Shown piece after piece: positions 46,985-58,750 of a stretch of 64,000 bases of DNA. Each line of letters opens with the position of its first letter. Position 1 is the stretch's first letter. The notes beneath the pieces were generated by a model. That model searched no databases. It was not told the DNA's origin and was given only the letters and a program-made list of their open reading frames with translations. The stretch lies in the NCBI RefSeq assembly GCF_051020765.1, contig NC_134933.1, positions 14,357,461 through 14,421,460 on the forward strand, in the 5' to 3' direction. Source of the DNA: Lasioglossum baleicum (Eukaryota; Arthropoda; Insecta; Hymenoptera; Halictidae). A program made the translations under genes and the position numbers.

Positions 46985-47802
46985 AATACCATTTTCCTTC
47001 TTCTCGAGATGCCCTGATGGAGTTATTTAATATTTTCCACGTATTTTTCAAACCGAGATCAATTTTCTGTGATAATTTTGAATCTTCAGAATCTATTGAA
47101 AATTGAGTAAACGTCTATTTCGAGCCGGTACATTACCTTTCGTAAATCGAAGAATCCGGGAATAGAATTTTATGAATTGCGTAACGATTCCAGCTCATCT
47201 CAGTGCACCTAAAGATGCACCAACGATCGCGTGGAACGTTGACCGTGGAGCGTTGAACAAAAGCGAGTAAATCAATCGTTGAAGCGCACGATTCCCGGCG
47301 CGGTCGCGTTTGATTGGTACGATGGTTTCGCCGAGATGTCTGCGGAAGATTATGTTTTTGATACCTTCCCTCGTAATTAATATACTTGGCCGTCAGTCGG
47401 GAAAGAATGCCCGCAGATATGCCGCGTTCGCATATAACAAGCATGGAGAGGAAGACGTTGGCGGCGTCTAGTTCGTCGGACAAAGCTGACGTTCGTTCAC
47501 GAGCTGTGAAATTGAATTCAGATCCCTTAGAAGACTCCCATGGCTGCCAGCCGATGGAACATGGGTTGGCTTGGGGATACACGCGTGCATGCACACGTGG
47601 CGCATAGTTTTATCGTATGAGTCGCGTGTTTCATGGGGGTTGCTCGTCCGGAGGGGTGACAGGCCCAGACCCCCATAGCCAGCATCTCGACAGCACCGTT
47701 CCTCTTCCAGCACTTTCGAAATTGTAAATTAAATTCCGTCGTCATACTTTCCACGGATTCGTCCTCCGAAGACGCTTCAGCACTTCACTGTTCGTATTCC
47801 CT
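46985..47802. other. Unannotated stretch, no gene seen
   Basis: A 153-codon minus-strand frame (47133-47594) is among the longest in the window, but its translation shows no domain, signal peptide or family resemblance that I know. Several other phases are open across 47390-47750. I do not call it a gene. Confidence 0.5.
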
Positions 47803-47806
47803 TTAA

Positions 47807-48010
47807 CCCTCATACGCTCCTCAGAAATAGTTGCATCGAACAGTCTAAGGTCAGGCCTCGCTCATTTTTCTTTTACACGTTAAATCGACTAATTATGTTC
47901 CATTCGTAAAGTCACAGTTTAAAGTTTATCAACACGGACAGAAAGAAAGCAATTGTTTCGCAATGTCCAAATAACGTAGATGAACTTTCACCCCGAGGAA
48001 CGTACGAGGG
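47807..48010. mobile_element. TTAA-flanked piggyBac-like miniature element (204 bp)
   Basis: TTAA (47803-47806) is followed by CCCTCATACGCTCCTCAG. The inverted right end reads CCCTCGTACGTTCCTCGG, next to TTAA (48011-48014). These are diagnostic TTAA duplications with CCCT-type ends. Its right-hand interior (AATTGTTTCGCAATGTCCAA onward) is duplicated just outside, at about 48050. Confidence 0.75.
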
Positions 48011-48092
48011 TTAAACTACAGAAAGAAATCAATTGATAGAAAGAAATCAATTGTTTTACAATGCCCAAATAACGTAGATGAACTTTCACACT
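47938..48092 (+). repeat. Short tandem duplication across an element boundary
   Basis: CAGAAAGAAANCAATTG and CAATGNCCAAATAACGTAGA with GATGAACTTTCAC occur at 47939-47990 and again at about 48020-48092. The second copy lies outside the right TTAA boundary, so local duplication followed the insertion or involved only part of it. Confidence 0.7.
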
Positions 48093-49050
48093 GGATGTAT
48101 TGACACTGTGCTCAAAAAGTTGGCAAAAGAAAGATACTTTCTAATTGAGAGATCCGAAGTCAGCGGTAGCGCCATCGAAATCAAAGGAGGACTGGAGTCT
48201 TAAGGTAGCTTCAGCATTCGATAACAGATAGGGGAAATGTTCGGCTCGGCAACGACATATAAGCTCTCGATGAATCGAATGCGTGAGAAACCGAGCGGTT
48301 ACCCGTCATCGGCCGATGATTAATAGAGGGCGGCGCGATAGCGCTGACTGTCCTTAAAAAACAAGATTCCTTCATTCTTGCTTCTCTACTGTCTCCCAAG
48401 CATACACGGTGTCCCATAAGCACCTGACATGTCGAACCTCCCCTGGAATCGTTGGATCGCCGAGCATCGATCATCGAAAATATGTCAGGCATGCTCGATC
48501 AAAGTCCATTCTCTGCTCGGTGGTATCTGTGCGAGGTTTGGCCCAGTTCGGAATTACCCGATACGCGGCCGATTCGTCGACAAAAACAATCACCGAATAC
48601 TTAATTGTTACATATGAAGTGTCTCATTCTCAGCGACAAGCTGTAACAAACGCGTAACTCTCTTTAAATAAAATTTATTGGTCGAGGTCCATTCATTGCA
48701 GTCATATTCTATCTACAAATTACAAGTTTACCGATTGATTTTTGATAGAAACTGAATTTTTTTTAAGGAAGAGGATTGTTCCCTTCTTTTTTTACCATTG
48801 ACGAGTAGTGTGTTTATGTTTCCACTTAATTCTCCTCTAAATAAAGATCAAATTGAATTTTTCTTGTTTTACATATCAATGTAATATAGAGATTCAAGTG
48901 TGATTGAACAATAGCAAAATCAAAAGACTTCCTTAATTAGATTAGGATTTTCACGCATTATTGACAAAAATAAGTAGATTAAATTGAAAGCAGTGAAAAG
49001 ATCAAAAAGATTTTATTAAAGAAGTTTTTGAAAAGTTTTTTTCATCTACG
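48093..49050. other. Unannotated stretch, no gene seen
   Basis: CACGGTGTCCCATAAGCACC at about 48406 is reminiscent of an ACAGGGTGTCCC-type end but stands alone. The rest is unrecognised. Confidence 0.45.
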
Positions 49051-49057
49051 AAATTTT

Positions 49058-49098
49058 GCCATAAATGCATATAGCTCAACAGTCCACTTATCATGATC
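49058..49098 (+). mobile_element. Family A, diverged 3' terminus
   Basis: TTTTGCCATAAATGCATATA followed by GCTCAACAGTCCAC corresponds to the right-end motif with several changes. Upstream AGCAGTGAAAAGATC-like sequence from about 48985 may be the interior. Confidence 0.45.
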
Positions 49099-49697
49099 AA
49101 TGAATGAAAATTGGAATCAATGGACGATTTATACAGCATGAGGATGCACATTCGCGAATGTTCTGCAACATTGTGAAGATCTCAGGATCGCGACACACAT
49201 AGTGGCACTCTCATTTCGATAATTGAGCCGAGCGAGCGTTTTTCGTTTCCGTCCGATGACCTCTTTTCTTCAGCCGGTGTCTTCGAGATGGAGGATCGAG
49301 CATCATTTCGAGCCATCTATTCAGAGCCGCTCTCCCTCGCTCTTGCAAATTTCACACGGAAAGTGATTTATGATAAACGTTCGTTTGACGGTTCGAGAAT
49401 AATAAGCGACGGGATTATACCATGACGGGGAGGATAGTTAGCAGAACTCCCTAACTCCCTCGCAAGTCGGAGATTGAAATTTAATCTTCCTTTGATAACC
49501 ATTATTGCTCGATTATACCGCTACCGTCGTGGTCATCGATTTCGAAATTTCTATGCGCGACCAAGTGGCTCAATTTTCAATGATGAGGATGGGGATCAGT
49601 CAACTTTAATCGTTCTTTTGCCACAGTGCAGCAGAAGATTGAATCCTATCTGTGTTGCACGACTGTTCCCTACGTGGGAGCCGTGGGCCAACAATTT
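49099..49697. other. Unannotated stretch, no gene seen
   Basis: Moderate composition with short unrecognised frames; no repeat structure seen. Confidence 0.5.
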
Positions 49698-50262
49698 CAC
49701 AGAGTATATGGTACACGAGGGTGGCTTTTATTTTTGACTTTTTAATTTCTTTTACGGAACCCCCAGGGTTGTTCCAAATAATTTTTAAAAAATCTGTACA
49801 AAGTTTCAGTGCCCTCAGACAACGGGATAATATTTATTTAACTTTTTTATATGGAATTTCCTGCAAATTAATCTGCAATTAAAAACTATTTCAGGCTTAC
49901 AGCTAAGAAATGTGATTTGGTTTGCATTAACTTAACTTTACATATCTATCAATAAGATCCGTGTGTTTTACGAAAAAAAAGTAATAGGACATAAAGACGC
50001 AGCCTGTCCAGATCTACATATTTTTCGACGCGGTAAATAGCTTAGAAAATATTCGAGAAAAATTATTTTACGACCATTAAATGAATTATTTTAACGTTTA
50101 AGCGCCTTGGGGCACGTTTCCCCGTTATCAGATCGAGCTGAAACTTTCCACAGATTTCTTTTTTTTAATTATTTGGAACAACTCTGGGGGTTGGCGTAAA
50201 AGAAATTTTGACAAAGATTTTCGACAAGAGTAAATACGAGTACCTAATGGTACACTCTGTTG
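49698..50262. mobile_element. ~565-bp foldback element
   Basis: The left arm from 49698 (CACAGAGTATATGGTACACG) and the inverted right arm ending near 50262 (AACAGAGTGTACCATTAGGT) share, in order, TTTCTTTTACG, CCCCCAGGGTTGTTCCAAAT, AAATCTGTNNAAAGTTTCAG and GATAACGGG-like blocks. The arms are about 150-200 bases with moderate divergence. This inverted repeat explains why the frames at 49652 (plus) and 50128 (minus) both encode a PPxLFQII segment; neither is a gene. The superfamily is unknown. Confidence 0.6.
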
Positions 50263-50568
50263 CACTTGGCTCGGAAAGAACCGTGTAAGTAGTGGTGTTG
50301 AAAGGTACATGTCCCCGATTTGTTCGTCAGGAGACGCAGAGCCCGTGGCATTTGTCCAGGAGATCTTGACCTCGGTCAATTTGACCGTAGACCGGACCGG
50401 GGTCAGGCTGTCAGCGGCTGTGTCCTCGTCAGCATATATCGATCTCAATCGGCGCTACGCCGACGTTATCGGGCATCTCGAAGAAATTATAGGCCGCTGC
50501 TGGAGCCAGAGTGACTTGAGACAATGGTGCCCATCACCTGCCCGCTCCGAGAGAGAGTGAAGGAGAGT

Positions 50569-50606
<38 letters not shown>

Positions 50607-51067
50607 ACGCCCTGCCTCCCACTCGTCGACAGCCGGATCGTATCTCCCGTATCAGCTTCGACGGCTCTTCTTAATTGGTTGGTGTTGACTTAATATGTTT
50701 CAATATGCCGTCCTGTCAGTCGGCTCTATATCGCGCGCGTTCCTTTCTTTTTACAGATACGTGCGCACTCTCTCGCCTATTGAAACGCTCGCTGCGACGT
50801 AATTAATCTTCTTTAAACTAAATTGGTTTTAATATCGTTACGGTTCGCGGGCTCTTATTGTTCCGACCGTTGATGAAGTGTTACGTATTTGGTCAGGCGA
50901 AAGATGCCTGCACGATCGAAAGCGATCATTACGTACCCACGGTGCCGCACATATTACTATCACGTCACGTGAGTTTACGTGTTATCACCTTCCATACAGA
51001 GGAAATACTATATGTACATGGCTCACACTCTATTACTTGTTTCCACACGATGTGATATAGTAATGCG
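50263..51067. other. GC-richer stretch with GA tract, no gene recognised
   Basis: Frames at 50309-50560 and 50858-51060 are unrecognised. The GA tract is listed separately. Confidence 0.5.
50548..50605 (+). repeat. (GA)n simple repeat
   Basis: A GAGAGAG tract with a few GTGAAGGA interruptions, pure from about 50573. Confidence 0.9.
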
Positions 51068-51068
51068 G

Positions 51069-51388
51069 AGACTGCGGACCTTTATGCAAAATAAAAATTT
51101 TCCAAGTCGACTGTAAGAAATTGGAGCTGCATAAACATTCATTCCTTCGCTGAATAATTTTATCAAGCCACAGTCAATATAATCGTCTTTGCCAATTTTC
51201 CAATTGCCGCGCAGTGAGCGAGTCTGATCCGTCACGCTCTGAGGTGAAACGCTATTCAGGTAAACTCCGGTTTTCACTTCGATCGTGCGGTTTTATGCGC
51301 ACAGTATTTGACTGTTTTTTGAATTGTCTGGTATTATCACTGTTCATCCATTCTTTTCTTGTCATAACTGCATAAAAGCCGCAGTATA
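51069..51388 (+). mobile_element. Family A, long copy (~320 bp)
   Basis: The left end AGACTGCGGACCTTTATGCA, continuing AAATAAAAATTTTCC, is near consensus. The right end is CATAACTGCATAAAAGCCGC followed by AGTATA. The middle (51150-51300) is GC-richer and not shared with other copies, suggesting an internal insertion or a separate lineage. Confidence 0.6.
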
Positions 51389-52400
51389 TGCGTTAATGCA
51401 GGCGTTGCCACGCTCAGAATTAATGTTAAACATTCATTTCGCTAAATAACGAGCGAAAGCTACCCTTAGCCATTTCGACAGTCGCGAATTTGCGAGACAA
51501 AACCGCTAGCGAAACCATCGCGGACTAGCATGAATTATTTTGCACAGTATGGCGCTGAAGAACGTGTCAGACGTGGCAGGGAACGCGTTAAAATCGTGGT
51601 GTGTTATGGGTCCAGGATGAAATCTCGACGCTCCATGCCTCTACTGTTGTCACCAAGATAATAGCGAGCGACGAGCACAATGGAAACAGGAAAAGGACAT
51701 GGCTGTCGTACGAATATCTCAGTGGAGCATACGTAGGTACCCCGGGGGCTCTTGCACTCCGCGGGGACCCTGATATACGCCATCGTAAACCCCACGAAAT
51801 TGTGCCACAAGTATTGGCTGATGCCTCCATTAAGACGCGCTGATGTTATTACTACCAGGGGCTGGTTCTCCAGGATTTTTGTTCCCTTTATTCGAGTCGG
51901 CCCGTTCCGTTTTCTTCCTTTTCCTTTTGTCCTAGAACGTGACTCGGGTGTACCTGGTGTATATTTCGTGCCCCGACAGGGCAACGACACCCTTCCATTC
52001 CTCCTCGATCATGGTGTACGTATCCACCAGATGAATCGGAGGGAATGGGGGGACACCCTTTCCCTCCTTCCTCTTTGATCTTCCCAGCTAGCTTTCGCAG
52101 CTTAAATCAATCAAGGATCCCTGAGAAACGATCTCGGGCTCCGCGGCGCGACGTGGAACGACGTCTTTCGTAACGGCTGCTAACGCGCACAATTTATAGC
52201 GGTGTAAAACGATAAAAATTGAAGAAGATTTCATTGACACGCGACCAACACATAATTTATTTTATTATGATCTCCCGATCCGGAATCGCGCTTCTTCGGT
52301 ATGCACGCGGTCGCCGTACTGCGAATCCTCTGTGCAATTGCCGGCATTCTTTCCGGTGAACATTGAGCTCATTAACAAAATGGAAGAATGCTCAGGAATA
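51389..52400. other. Unannotated stretch with multi-phase open frames
   Basis: Between 51588 and 52078 the frames on both strands are unusually open (128 and 80 codons minus, 80 and 108 codons plus). No translation matches a family I know. The phases overlap, so at most one could be real, and I see no matched splice sites that pick one. Left as unresolved. Confidence 0.45.
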
Positions 52401-53527
52401 CTCCGGAATTCAATCAATTTCAGAGCATCCCCCCTTTGCAACATCTTAAAATTTGATCTACAATTTTCTTGAAACAGAAAGCGGAGAATTTGTAAAATTT
52501 CGAAAAAGATACTTCATTTTCTTGCTCCGTTTTCGTTGACGAAGAAAGATGTCGCCGGGGAATGTTCGACAATAAGAAAATAAGTAGGATTCGTTCACAC
52601 GAAGCGACAGGAGTTCGCAAATTGAATAATTGTTTCCGAGAGGCAGTGGTATAATACTAATCAAGAACAGAAGAATACGAGGAGAGAGAAAGCCTGTCGT
52701 CACGACTGTCCCGACTCTCCCGTATTTTTGTCCGAAGAACTACAGCTCTTGGGAGCAAGAAAAGCGTCGTCGAAGATCATCTACGAGTAGCACAAATGCG
52801 AGGATTTTTTCCGGGGTCGCATAAAATAGTTGCTCGGTTGGTAGTCGATCGAAAATTATGAGTTCCAAAGTCGTTTGTATTCTTAACAATGGTATTAAGG
52901 TTGAAAGGGTAGATTCAACCCTTTTTTGCGGGGACCTTAACACTCTCCGGCACCGGAGGAAGGGGCTTATTATACGAAACCGATCCACCGCGGCGCCCCT
53001 TTCAGAACTTCTTCCTTTTATTAGCTGTATTTCGTTCCTTGTAGCTCCGCCATCCTGGCATTCATATGCTAACGTGACTCATGGGGTTGTCTGTGAGCCT
53101 TGTTACCGTACCCGGTGGTGTTCAAGCATCGGCGTGCCTCGTTAACGATACCATAAAAATTCGAATTCATCCCCTCGCTTGAGCGCCACTGACCCGCTAA
53201 GAGTAAGCCAACAGGCCTATAAAAATTCAATCCGGCGCAGTCCTAAAAATAATAACGTGGCGCTAGCCTATATGGTATCCTATAACCGTGCATTCACGTA
53301 TCTGCACGTGCACGCATACCTGGCCTGCGGTTAGGCTCGCTTACCTTGTCTTCCTTCTCTTCCTTCCCGCCGTTTACGACCGGGAAATGCATTTTGATTT
53401 ATAGTAACGCCGCTGACGCACACTTTTCTCGATGCCGCGAATGCACTGCCAATTGCGATCCCTTACATTCGTATTACACTTTTGTTCCTTTCAGCATTTC
53501 ACTCCTTCGAAACTTCGGCACTTTTAA
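52401..53527. other. Unannotated stretch, no gene seen
   Basis: Short unrecognised frames. A small imperfect hairpin, GGTTGAAAGGGTAGATTCAA followed by CCC, is at 52899-52922. Confidence 0.5.
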
Positions 53528-53978
53528 CACTTTACCTACCTGAAGCCTATTAATAGGATTTTCAATAATTGTGCTGCACCAAAAGAAAGCATAGGAATTC
53601 TCTTTTACATTGCAATCTTAAATTAAACTATTAGATGACTTATTGAGTGTGATTTGTTAATTCACAATGAAAATTGCTGTTGCTATTGAAAGTTCCATTA
53701 CAAAGTGTTTCGCCAAATACCATAGATTTTTCAAAATTATGCAATAACTAATACTCATTTCAAAATTCTAAGACACACAGATTAAATAAAAATTTCTTTC
53801 TTGTTTTAATTATTTTATTAAACTGGAACCGATACGTTGATGTTCTTAAATTTCTTAAATATGTATGTTCACTGCTTTAAATGGTACGTACCAATTTTTG
53901 TTATAAATGCATAAAATCCGCAGTCTATTTATAACAAACCGATGTGTCACACATATGTGACGGCTGGTAGCGAACGAG
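53528..53978. mobile_element. TTAA-flanked element (451 bp) carrying a family A piece
   Basis: TTAA (53524-53527) then CACTTTACCTACCTGAAGCC; the inverted right end reads CTCGTTCGCTACCAGCCGTC next to TTAA (53979-53982). The ends share only part of their sequence (the CTACC core), so pairing is moderate. The family A segment at about 53755-53927 sits inside it. Confidence 0.45.
53755..53927 (+). mobile_element. Family A copy with degraded 5' end
   Basis: The right end is consensus (TTATAAATGCATAAAATCCG then CAGTCTA), preceded by the GTTCACTGCTTTAAATGGTAC block found in other copies. The left end is reduced to AAATAAAAATTTCTTTCTTG near 53787. Confidence 0.6.
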
Positions 53979-53982
53979 TTAA

Positions 53983-54734
53983 TTTCTGGAAACGTTTCTG
54001 TACCGGGTACCAAGTCCCAACTGATATCACATTTTCCAAGACGCTCCATAATTTTTTTTTGCGCGGTTCGGCGCGATAATTATAATTTCATCGTGCCGTC
54101 GTGTTTATGGAGTAGCGAGCGGCCACGCTCTGTACATCGGTCTCGGTGATTTACTGCTAATTATCGTCCGGTGTGAATCCGCTTCTACCCCGGGTATATA
54201 CATATAGTGAGAACCGATAAGTGAACGAGTCGGAATCGCCGCGGACAAGACGGGTACGCGTCGTTTCGCAAAAATCGACAAGTCGACGTCGTGCGGCGCG
54301 CGTTCGTGCCGGGTTACAAGCGGCTCGCATGCGGACATCGTGAGGCAAAAAAGGTCCCGCCGCCATTCGACAGACCCCTTGCGAACACTAAATTATTGTT
54401 CTTGTACCGCGGTGCCAAAATGTTTACAGCCTTTCCGTGCGGAAGGTTCGCGAGCGCCAACCGGGCAGAACAGATCGCGTTGAAAACGAGAGAAAAAAAC
54501 GGCCGCCGGTTAACATACTGTTACAGCAAACATACTGAAACGAAGGATCCTCGTGTAAATAGAATACGTACGTCGTCGACAGTTTTCTCGATTTTCCAGT
54601 ATTTTCCATACAAAACGTTTCCTCGTGCACACTTATTTTATTATTTCGTTCAACCAAATTCACTTCATACATTTTGACGCTAACTTATTATGTTTCTTTC
54701 TCATTCTCACCACACATCCGCGCACAAGCAAGTA
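53983..54734. other. Unannotated stretch, no gene seen
   Basis: Moderately GC-rich at 54050-54500. A 128-codon plus-strand frame (54291-54677) is unrecognised. Confidence 0.5.
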
Positions 54735-55157
54735 CAGTGGTACCTCGGTATATGACCTTAATCCGTTCCTGATGTTTGGACTTATACCGAATAGGACGTA
54801 TACCAAACCGACCTTTTGGTTCTCACGTGAAAAAACTCCTATTTGATATTATATTATACCTACATTAATGGGATTGTAAAATAATTTAAACACTGTTTAA
54901 ACACATAAATAAAAAAATGAGATTTTATGACAGATTTTAAAATTTAAACTCTGTTTAATGCTAAAATACAAAAAGAAACAAACGATATTCTATTCTGTGG
55001 AAGAAGAGACCTTCTTCTGTCGCTTTTCACTAGGCTCAGCTGTTTCGACTGTCCTTACTTGTATGATCAGTCAGTTAATAATACATCAACTCCGAATATA
55101 ATTGATTATTAATTTAATTGGACGTCTCCAAAGCAGACGTGTACCGAGGTACCACTG
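54735..55157. mobile_element. 423-bp pogo/Tigger-like element
   Basis: TA (54733-54734) is followed by CAGTGGTACCTCGGTATATG. The inverted right end reads CAGTGGTACCTCGGTACACG, ending at 55157 and followed by TG, where TA would be expected. The CAGTGGTACCTCGGT end is of the pogo/Tigger type (inference from general resemblance). The interior is AT-rich without a transposase, so it is a non-autonomous deletion derivative. Confidence 0.75.
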
Positions 55158-57190
55158 TGTATAAAATTTTCAAGAACTCGACTAATTGTTTTGTCAATCA
55201 ATACTCGAAAAATCATCGAAGAAGAGTAAGAATCGGTACGTTTCCGAGAAACAAGATTTTCGCAGATCTGGACAACTGCGCTTTAACTCGCGATGCATCA
55301 TCGGCGAGATTCTAAACCGTTGAATGCATAAAATTTAAATGTTTTCCGAGCGCTGCGCACAGAGAAGCTAAATTGTTTTTAGATTCGCCCGTCGATCGTA
55401 TTTTACGACGGAATCTTGTAAAATTCGAACACTATACGGTGGAAAATGGCGGGACGTATCGCGTTACAACGGCGTCTTGATGGTGTTTTTAAAGGATTCG
55501 AATAGTACTCGATCTTTTTCCCCCCGCCGGGATGATAAAACAATGCGCCGAACGTCACCGGGCTCCGTAGGAGGATCATAAATAGGTGCTTCGGTCAATG
55601 AAATGGGACGGTAGCCATGCAGATCCGACAATAATGTCGGAAATTTACAGTCGGTAAAGTCCAACGGGGTGCGAGAATGTGAAGGTGGACGACAATGCGC
55701 AAGTGCTGAAGAACGGTGCGAAAAGGAGTATATCGCTCGTAAATAAAGGCGCAAGGTAAACCGTGAGTTGCAGCTTTCTTCGGGAGGTCGTTCTTTTCTT
55801 TATCGTTATACAGTCATAAATAAATCGAACTAGATATCTTCTTCTGTCCGGTGCATCCCCTTGCACCCGTTTTCGTTCCGCAACACTTTTCCACCTATGT
55901 TCTACGCTTCGCGCACACCCCTCGTCCATCTTCCGCTTCCGTTTCTCTTGGTTGTTCTTTAGCGTTCTTTATTTCTTTCCTGTTTTCCTTGCCCGCTCTC
56001 CTCGATTTTTCTCTTTGCGAGTCCTTCACCGCTCGGATTTTACTTCCCGTTTTTATACAGCGCCGACTTTTAGCGGAATTACACCGCGATTTTATTAACC
56101 TTCCAACGATATTTACTAACTGTATAGAATTTAAGTTTTACGTTGCTGCGTCTTTGATTTTATTCGCTGTTCGATGAAGTTTACGGACCGTGTCGGTGAC
56201 GGTATGCTCTGTCACTCGTATTATATTTCATTGTCTTCGATCTCGACGTCTTTGAGTTTTCTCCGTAAAACTTGTAATGTAAAATAGTCACTTTTAGTCG
56301 TCCGTGAAGCTAGTGTTAAGTGTTCGTTCACCGGTCACCCTATGCCCGATCAAAGGCCGCGCCGGTTTGCTTTGAAGGGCCGATACGTAGATATTCGTTC
56401 GTTCTGAAGACACGCGATCTGGGTAGGATCTTCTAAGGGCAAGGTAAGAGGAGGACTTCCATCCCCGCCCAACTGACCCCTCGACCTCGGGGCCCTCAGG
56501 GGAAAAAAGGCGCCGACGCGCCACTAAATAAGCGCCATGCACATACGCTGACATGTGTACAAGTACTATACACATGCTTCGTCCCGTTGTCGCGCACACC
56601 GACGACCGTAAACAAATACGTGCGCGTGTATGTGTCCCGCGCGCGTAACAAACCGTAAACCGTTCCACCGTATATTACCATACACCTATGGGTTTATGGA
56701 GCTCGCACGTTCCTGCGCTTGTCATTTTTCTCACGATGATAAAATGCCTGAGATGAAGCCGAGGCATCGATGGCCGCCGCGGGACTAATGGCGATCGGCG
56801 AATATTGCGAATGATGTCAGACTGAAAACATGATTCCACCCCCCTTCCGTTCCCCGGTGTAAAGATGTACATTTTCCCATGTGCCGTTTTGGTTTGACAC
56901 AGCTGATTAAATGGACACTGTGACAAATTTCCTTGGAAGAATTGGAGCTCCTGTTGAATGTATCGTACCGTAATATAGTCTCATTTAATGTACCGCTTGA
57001 TTTCAATATAATCAGAGATTCATGCACTTCGATGCTCCCAATTTGCTTGCAGTTGGCTTGGCAAGGTGTCAAAATCTCTCCACCGTCTAGAAATATGAAA
57101 TACATATTTAATTGCTAAACGCAGCATCCATATTCCGAGCAAGACAATATTACGTACGACATTGCTGATCAAATCATTCTTAGCATTCAG
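55158..57190. other. Unannotated stretch, no gene seen
   Basis: Mixed sequence with moderately GC-rich parts at 55480-55720 and 56300-56800. Frames of 94-124 codons on both strands (for example 56294-56668 minus and 56785-57105 minus) are unrecognised. No repeat structure was noted. Confidence 0.5.
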
Positions 57191-57216
57191 TAATTAATGC
57201 GGATTTTATGCATTTA
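57188..57216 (+). mobile_element. Family A, isolated 5' terminus
   Basis: AATGCGGATTTTATGCATTT then ATGATTGC is an almost exact match to the left-end consensus. Interior-like sequence runs to about 57300, where the TTAA element begins. Confidence 0.6.
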
Positions 57217-57309
57217 TGATTGCAATGAGTGGATCAAATATTTAAACCATTTTAAAATACTCTGAACTATTATTTCCATTTTATTAAACTTGTTTAGAAA
57301 AGAAATTAA

Positions 57310-57495
57310 CCCTTCGATGCATAGTGTATCATATTTGATACAGTTAACAAATCTGGTATACATATAGTAACCTAAGAACAGCATTTGATAAAATGTTGTT
57401 TTAATTTTTTTAAATATTTTTCCCTCAAATAAAACACAAAAACTGACCTCGTTTTAATTTTTTCATCCCAATTAAAGAGATCATGCAGTGAAGGG
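57310..57495. mobile_element. TTAA-flanked piggyBac-like miniature element (186 bp)
   Basis: TTAA (57306-57309) then CCCTTCGATGCATAGTGTAT; the inverted right end reads CCCTTCACTGCATGATCTC next to TTAA (57496-57499). The CCCTT end and intact TTAA duplications are diagnostic of piggyBac-type mobilisation. The interior is AT-rich and non-coding. Confidence 0.75.
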
Positions 57496-57499
57496 TTAA

Positions 57500-58409
57500 G
57501 GGACAATTCTTCTTTTGAATAAAATTCCGCTGAAGTTCCTGTAAGATCAACTGTGACCCTATTTTTCGAGACAAATAGCACACAATTTGAGCCAGCTGCT
57601 AGAAAATTAGAATTTAGATGGAATATTGGCCACCGTGGGTCAATATGGACCCAAGTTCCGTAGGTGGCTGTTCCTTGAAATATGGCCAAAGGATGAAATC
57701 CCAAGCATACAGATATCAAGACCGATAAAACTGTAAAGGAACGGTCTCGACGCGAGAGCAACTTCAATTTTCATATTTGCGTAACAGTTGCAGTCCGTCG
57801 CATAAATGAATCGCATTTCGAGAAAAGGCGTGGTCAATTGTTTTTTGCGTCCGAAATAGTTCAAAGTTCAGAGAGGGTGGTTTACGTTCGGCCGTGCATG
57901 CAAATTTTGCGTTCGATTTGACGAACAAAGGCGCACCTTCGCCGGCTACGTATTGCAAACTGCATAGAGAGTTGCCAGACCAGAAACAATTAAGCTCTTG
58001 GTTATCTTCCGCGACCACGCGGCCACGCGGTTCGGCCCAATCCCCAATGGTTCTCATTTACCTTTTATACCGCCGCATTGTTTTAGATCTTACAACCTTT
58101 TGTGTGTGCTCGAGCCGCCAAGGTTATGACCCCCAGAGAATGGGAGAAAGAGGAATTGAAACCATTGCGTGGGTGACTTGCATGATTCTTTCAACGAAAT
58201 GCACCGTTGAAATGTGCCGCGTGATCTGGTTAATCAAGATGGAGCAAGCTTCTTTATTAATCTATGGATCAAAGATATCCAGCAATAGTTCCTTGAAAAA
58301 TTTTCCCTTTGATTCGACGTGGAACTTTTGTATCTGAATGACGATTAAAATTGATACGAAATTTTTGTGTCTAATTATTTTTTCGCGAAATCTTAATGGA
58401 CATTCTTAT
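57500..58409. other. Unannotated stretch, no gene seen
   Basis: Contains a 14-base near-palindrome, TGGGTCAATATGGACCCA, at about 57637-57654. The 147-codon plus-strand frame at 57894-58337 and the 131-codon minus-strand frame at 57372-57767 are unrecognised; the latter runs into the adjacent element. Confidence 0.5.
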
Positions 58410-58750
58410 GACATTTTTCTGATTAAAATGGGACCAAACATGGCGTCATTAAGACACGGTTTAGCGGAGCCTCCATTATCCGAACCTGTATCTGAATTTT
58501 CAATTAAATTAAACTGTTTACTTGGAACCTATCAAAAATTGAAGATTTATCTGAAATTATTTTATATGTTTGTGACATTTTTCTGATTAAAATGAGACCA
58601 AACATGGCGTCATTCGGAACATATACATATACTGTTTAAGGCACGGTTTAGCGGAGCCTCCATTATTCGAACCTGTATCTGAATTTTTAATTAAATAAAA
58701 TTGTTTAGTTTAAACCTATCCAATATTGAAGATTTATCGGAAATTATTTT
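58410..58750 (+). repeat. Tandem duplication of a family C (pogo-like) segment
   Basis: GACATTTTTCTGATTAAAAT starts copies at 58410 and 58574 (period 164). Both contain ACCAAACATGGCGTCATT, GGCACGGTTTAGCGGAGCCT-like and CCTCCATTATNCGAACCTGT blocks, matching the outer region and end of the repeat at 39.63 kb. The second copy has an extra short segment after GTCATT. Confidence 0.75.

Noticed and set aside
47133..47594. 153-codon minus-strand open frame
   Set aside because: Length alone is not evidence in a GC-moderate stretch where other phases are also open. No domain, signal or splice support was seen.
57637..57654. TGGGTCAATATGGACCCA palindrome as a possible regulatory operator
   Set aside because: A single short palindrome in transposon-rich DNA; a remnant of an inverted-repeat element is at least as likely.
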